Origin: an uncultured Odoribacter sp.
GTDB lineage: Bacteria > Bacteroidota > Bacteroidia > Bacteroidales > Marinifilaceae
Length of the DNA: 10,216 nt
Direction of reading: 5' to 3'
Assembly (NCBI GenBank): GCA_947039985.1
Contig: CAMRAP010000047.1
Location: forward strand, 1-10,216
Shown piece by piece: positions 7,001 through 10,216 of the stretch. The notes under the pieces were generated by a model. It saw only the letters and a list, made by a program, of their open reading frames with translations, was not told where the DNA came from and made no database searches. Both the position numbers and the translations under genes were made by a program. The stretch's first letter is position 1, and every line of letters starts with the position of its first letter.

Positions 7001-7532
7001 ATATACTATAAATAACTTGATCCATTTTCACGTCATGACTTTCGATAGGAACCTTATCTAGCAACTGAAAATCAAAACAGACACCTATCTTATAAGCCCT
7101 CGTTTGATTCAAGATCTTGTCATAATACCCTTTGCCACGACCTAAACGGTTTCCCGCTGTATCAAAAGCAATACCTGGAACAAGAATAAGATCTATCGAG
7201 TCTAAATCTTGTACAAGATCACCAGTAGGTTCTAAAATGGAATACCTTACGCCTAAAGACAAGCGATCCTTCCCTTCAAAACGCCTAACCTCTAGGTTTT
7301 CATCACATACACAAGGCAATAGCACCACTTTTTGTTCTGCCCATTTAGACACAAAATCATGACTAAACACCTCGTCATCCATCGACCAATATGCTAGCAC
7401 GACCTTAGCATTTTTAAACGGCTCACTCTGCTCCACATTCTCCCATACAGATTTTGACCTCCCTCTCTTCTCCGCTAAAGAGTAATCACTTTTCAATGCT
7501 CGAATATATCTCCTGACTTCTTGTTTGTCCAT
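6999..7532 (-). CDS. ygfA: 5-formyltetrahydrofolate cyclo-ligase
   Basis: Converts 5-formyl-THF, with ATP, to 5,10-methenyl-THF and so returns the stored folate form to one-carbon metabolism. The 177-residue protein has the family layout: an N-terminal helix beginning MDKQEVRRYIR with the expected lysine and arginines, DEVFSH (53-58), the signature LVPGIAFD (117-124) leading into GRGKGYYD (131-138), and VPIESHDVKMD (161-171). Length is normal (about 180-200). It starts 11 bases after the gldB-type gene, so the two form a two-gene unit that ends at the shared terminator. I see no functional link between the two products. Confidence 0.95.
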   Translation of the reverse strand: MDKQEVRRYIRALKSDYSLAEKRGRSKSVWENVEQSEPFKNAKVVLAYWSMDDEVFSHDFVSKWAEQKVVLLPCVCDENLEVRRFEGKDRLSLGVRYSILEPTGDLVQDLDSIDLILVPGIAFDTAGNRLGRGKGYYDKILNQTRAYKIGVCFDFQLLDKVPIESHDVKMDQVIYSI

Positions 7533-7543
7533 TTTGAAACATT

Positions 7544-8539
7544 TTATGGCCTATACCCTGCAAGTCGCAATATTTTATGATAATCTTGCTCTTGCATTAA
7601 GGCTTCTAAAGTCGCCTCTGTTTTCTCGACATAGGATTTTACAATTTGATACCCACTCCACACCACTGCTTTTCCTGGCGATTCCTTAGGCATGCCTGAT
7701 GTAAAAGGAGCTTCATTTAAATATTTCAGAATCAATTGTTGTTGAGTTGAAAACAGGTATTCATTTTCAATTAAAAAACTCCACATTGGTTCTTCATTAT
7801 CTATGCACCATTTTTCTTGTTCACGACTGAAGCCTAACAACCAATTTTCTGGTGCATTTGGAAATAATTTTTCTAGAAGATAAACAATCTTTCCTTGATA
7901 TATCATACCACTAAGCAAATCATTTTTCTTAGGACTAAATACAAATTCAATATTACACCATCCTGTCAAAGCATCCCGTATAATATCGCCACGGGTCATT
8001 TTCCGACGAGCATACATGGGAATAGGATTAGCTAATAGATCGTAAAAAACACATTTTTCCCCTAAGTAATTATCTAGAGCAATACCAATTGCTGCACTAT
8101 CAACAATCACCGATTGATTGAATCCTGAGATATGAGTATATATCTGTGGTATCACTTTTTCGGGGAAATAATAGGAATAATAAGCCCAAGCCCAAGACAA
8201 TTGCTCCTCCTGTTGATCCAGTTCTCCATAAGTAACAGCAACAGAATCGGCAAGCTCTCGCATCAAAGGATCTTTTATAAACACACCTAACAATTCAGGA
8301 AAATCAGGACTTTTTACCGACCCTAAATTTAATACACCCTGAGCATAAACATCAAAATATCTTCCGTATTTTTGATATAAATCTTTTACATTGGGATTTA
8401 GGGTATCCAGTGCAAAGACGTCTCTATCCAAACGTTCAATCTTTACGTCCTTGACCAAACTCTTGACATTGGGATGCTTCTCCTGCTCACATCCTCCCAG
8501 GGATATAACTAAAATTATGACAACAAGAATAAACTTCAT
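7544..8539 (-). CDS. gldB: GldB-type gliding motility lipoprotein
   Basis: A 331-residue predicted lipoprotein. A hydrophobic signal (residues 3-14) leads to the lipobox LGGC with the lipidated C17, and the mature end begins CEQEK. The body resembles GldB, which gliding Bacteroidota such as Flavobacterium johnsoniae need for motility: HISGFNQSV (136-144), the IGIALDNYLG segment (151-160), the helix around GDIIRDALTGW (184-194), PGKAVVWSGYQIVKSYVEK near the C-terminus, and the final LAGYRP resembling the usual K-Y-K-P end. No HExxH metal motif is seen. Relatives occur in many non-gliding Bacteroidota, so this call does not prove gliding or a type IX secretion system; no other gld gene is in the window. 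It is divergent from nadE across only 63 bases. Confidence 0.82.
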   Translation of the reverse strand: MKFILVVIILVISLGGCEQEKHPNVKSLVKDVKIERLDRDVFALDTLNPNVKDLYQKYGRYFDVYAQGVLNLGSVKSPDFPELLGVFIKDPLMRELADSVAVTYGELDQQEEQLSWAWAYYSYYFPEKVIPQIYTHISGFNQSVIVDSAAIGIALDNYLGEKCVFYDLLANPIPMYARRKMTRGDIIRDALTGWCNIEFVFSPKKNDLLSGMIYQGKIVYLLEKLFPNAPENWLLGFSREQEKWCIDNEEPMWSFLIENEYLFSTQQQLILKYLNEAPFTSGMPKESPGKAVVWSGYQIVKSYVEKTEATLEALMQEQDYHKILRLAGYRP

Positions 8540-8572
8540 AGTATTTTATAATTACTTTGATTCTAAAAACTG

Positions 8573-8580
8573 TACTTTTG
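8573..8580 (+). promoter_or_regulatory. Candidate -7 box of nadE
   Basis: TACTTTTG matches TAnnTTTG exactly and ends 22 bases before the nadE ATG. Transcription would start near 8587 with a leader of about 16 bases. A clear TTTG at -33 with standard spacing is not seen. Confidence 0.45.
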
Positions 8581-8583
8581 TGG

Positions 8584-8591
8584 CAAAGATA
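8584..8591 (-). promoter_or_regulatory. Candidate -7 box of gldB
   Basis: On the minus strand TATCTTTG matches TAnnTTTG exactly and is followed by CC, a common Bacteroidota context. It lies 3 bases from the nadE box on the other strand, and would give a gldB leader of about 38 bases. The expected -33 area falls within the first codons of nadE. Confidence 0.45.
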
Positions 8592-8602
8592 AAACAAATT
8601 TT

Positions 8603-10168
8603 ATGCAAATAGCACTACCACAACTCAATTATAAAGCTGGAGATATACAAGGAAATAGTCAGAAAATCATTTCGGCTATACAGCAAGCACAAAAAACGAA
8701 AGCAGAACTGATTGTCTTTCCAGAACTAGCCATCTGCGGAGCCATACCGCTAGATCATTTAGAAAATGAGGAGTTCATTAATGCTTGTCGCCTTGCAATT
8801 GAAAATATAGCACTGCAATGTGGTCATCTGGCTGTCATTATCGGAGGTCCTAATTTAGATATTCAAAATGGTATCATGTATAACTCAGCCTACTTTATTC
8901 AAAAAGGTGAGGTTGTTGACGGTGTGCATAAAAACATTCTTAGCGATTACGATATTTTTAATGAAAGCCGCCATTTTATTGCAGGTGAAGACAATACACC
9001 TATTCAGTATAAAGGTCAAAACATACGCATTATTTTTGATGAGTATGAGGCTGAATTTATTGAAAAAACAGACAGCTTTGTGATCCACATTGGAATGGTT
9101 CCATTTACAACTGAAAGTGCAAACAATAAAAAACAGACCCTTTCGAATCTAGCCCGACAATATAATAAAAATATCATCTCTATTAACCACTGCGGAGGAT
9201 ATACCTCTATTCTGTTTGATGGAAATTCAATGACAGCTAATTGTAAAGGCTATGTCAATTCCTGTTTAAAGGAATTTGCTGAAGATTTCCAAGTAGTGGA
9301 TACGAATAAATTAGGAGGCATGCCTCCTCTCCCCCAAAAGCCAACTGATAAAATGGCATTGCTACATAAAGCACTGTGCTTTGGCATCAAGGATTATTTC
9401 AACAAAAATGGTTTTAAAAAAGCAATACTCGGCCTATCGGGAGGTATTGATTCTGCCGTTATAGCAGCACTTGTTGCAGAATCCTTAGGTGCAGAAAATG
9501 TTATGGGACTATTGATGCCATCTTGTTTTTCTACCGATCACTCGCTTTCAGATGCTGAATCTCTAGCTAAAAACATCCGTATGCCTTATAAAATCACTCC
9601 TATCAAGGCGATATATGATCAATATTTAAACACGCTACAACCCCTATTTGAGGGAGAAGAATTTAATGTTGCAGAAGAAAATATACAAGCTCGTATCCGA
9701 GGAATGCTGCTCATGGCTATGTCGAATAAATATGGTTATATCGCATTAAATACTTCAAATAAAAGCGAAACTGCTGTAGGTTATGGCACATTATACGGCG
9801 ATTTATGCGGTTCACTTGGCATTATTGGCGATGTGTATAAGACAGATGTTTATAATTTGGCTAGATACATCAATCGGAAAAATGAAATTATTCCCGAAAA
9901 CACCATTACAAAATCCCCTTCTGCCGAACTACGCCCCAATCAAAAAGATCAAGACAGTCTGCCAGAATATGACCAACTAGATGCCATTTTAAAACTATAT
10001 ATAGAGGAGAATCTATCCGCTGAAAAAATTATGGCAAAAGGTCATCCCAAAGATACCGTCAACAAAATAATAGGAATGGTCAACCACAACGAATATAAGC
10101 GTGCCCAATGCCCTCCTATCATCAAAGTATCTCCCAAAGCATTTGGATGCGGACGAAAGTTCCCATAT
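8603..10168 (+). CDS. nadE: NAD+ synthase with nitrilase-like domain (3' end cut by adapter)
   Basis: Amidates nicotinic acid adenine dinucleotide to NAD with ATP. 522 genomic codons are present; the frame remains open through the adapter to the window end, and perhaps 15-25 residues are missing. The C-terminal synthetase half is intact: LSGGIDSA P-loop (278-285), NTSNKSETAVGYGTLYGD, GDVYKTDVYNLARY, SAELRPNQKDQDSLPEYD and the late SPKAFGCGRKFP. The N-terminal half is a nitrilase-type glutaminase domain with the expected E41 in VFPELAICG and K110 in VHKNIL, but where family members carry the catalytic cysteine (ICEDIW-type motif) it reads IIFDEYE (143-149), and the following loop is short. Neighbouring frames give no cysteine motif, so a simple frameshift does not explain it. 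The enzyme may therefore use free ammonia. It is divergent from gldB. Confidence 0.94.
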
Positions 10169-10216
10169 AGATCGGAAGAGCACACGTCTGAACTCCAGTC
10201 ACTCCGGAGAATCTCG
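10169..10216 (+). other. Illumina TruSeq adapter plus index (not genomic)
   Basis: From 10169 the sequence begins AGATCGGAAGAGC and continues as the TruSeq read-1 adapter up to 10202. It is followed by the 8-base TCCGGAGA (10203-10210), which I recall as TruSeq i7 index D702, and then ATCTCG, the first bases of the constant part after the index. The order adapter-index-constant is exact, so this is untrimmed library sequence at a contig end. Confidence 0.98.

Noticed and set aside
8868..9088. Alternative frames over the odd part of nadE, considered as evidence of a frameshift that hides the catalytic cysteine.
   Set aside because: Their translations contain no cysteine motif of the nitrilase family, and the nadE frame continues smoothly on both sides.
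1..10168. Mobile elements, CRISPR arrays, toxin-antitoxin or defence systems, tRNA or rRNA genes.
   Set aside because: I saw no transposase, terminal inverted repeat, regularly spaced repeat, cloverleaf or defence-gene signature; the region reads as core metabolism and translation.
10169..10216. An unusual C-terminal tail of NadE.
   Set aside because: The bases are adapter and index sequence, so the tail is not biological.

Overview
The window looks like chromosomal core sequence from a member of the Bacteroidota, most likely the Bacteroidales (a Dysgonomonas/Parabacteroides-like relative is a guess). The evidence is AT-rich DNA, starts with A-rich upstream stretches instead of strong Shine-Dalgarno sites, several matches to the Bacteroidota -7 promoter box TAnnTTTG, and lineage-typical genes (a GldB-type lipoprotein, a DUF4924-type protein, a CTC-type L25).

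Layout from left to right. Positions 1-1194 hold the N-terminal 398 codons of an AMP-forming acyl-CoA synthetase on the minus strand, cut by the left edge. Positions 1195-1584 are non-coding, with a palindrome, a strong minus-strand terminator and a small inverted repeat. Positions 6448 down to 1585 are one tight minus-strand run of eight genes: rplY (L25/CTC), pth, an Hsp15-like S4 protein, a DUF4924-type protein, hisH, hisA, hisF and hisIE. It has a candidate promoter at 6560-6586, a structured leader of about 100 nt before rplY, and a terminator at 1487-1525. It joins translation factors to the four late histidine genes; hisG, hisD, hisC and hisB are not here. Divergent from it is a 56-residue 2[4Fe-4S] ferredoxin (6781-6951), which converges on a 5-formyltetrahydrofolate cyclo-ligase gene through a shared bidirectional terminator. 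That cyclo-ligase gene lies 11 nt behind a gldB-type lipoprotein gene. Divergent from gldB is nadE, which runs into the right edge.

How the genes work together. HisIE opens and processes the phosphoribosyl-AMP ring, HisA isomerises the product, and HisH-HisF uses glutamine to close the imidazole ring and release AICAR. L25, Pth and the S4 protein act on the ribosome and on peptidyl-tRNA. The cyclo-ligase, ferredoxin and NadE supply folate, electron-transfer and NAD functions.

Two points stand out. The last 48 bases (10169-10216) are Illumina TruSeq adapter plus an index and are not genomic, so the contig ends artificially inside nadE. NadE itself has an intact synthetase half, but its nitrilase-type glutaminase half appears to lack the catalytic cysteine. 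I found no mobile element, CRISPR array, tRNA or rRNA, and nothing that amounts to a new multi-gene system.
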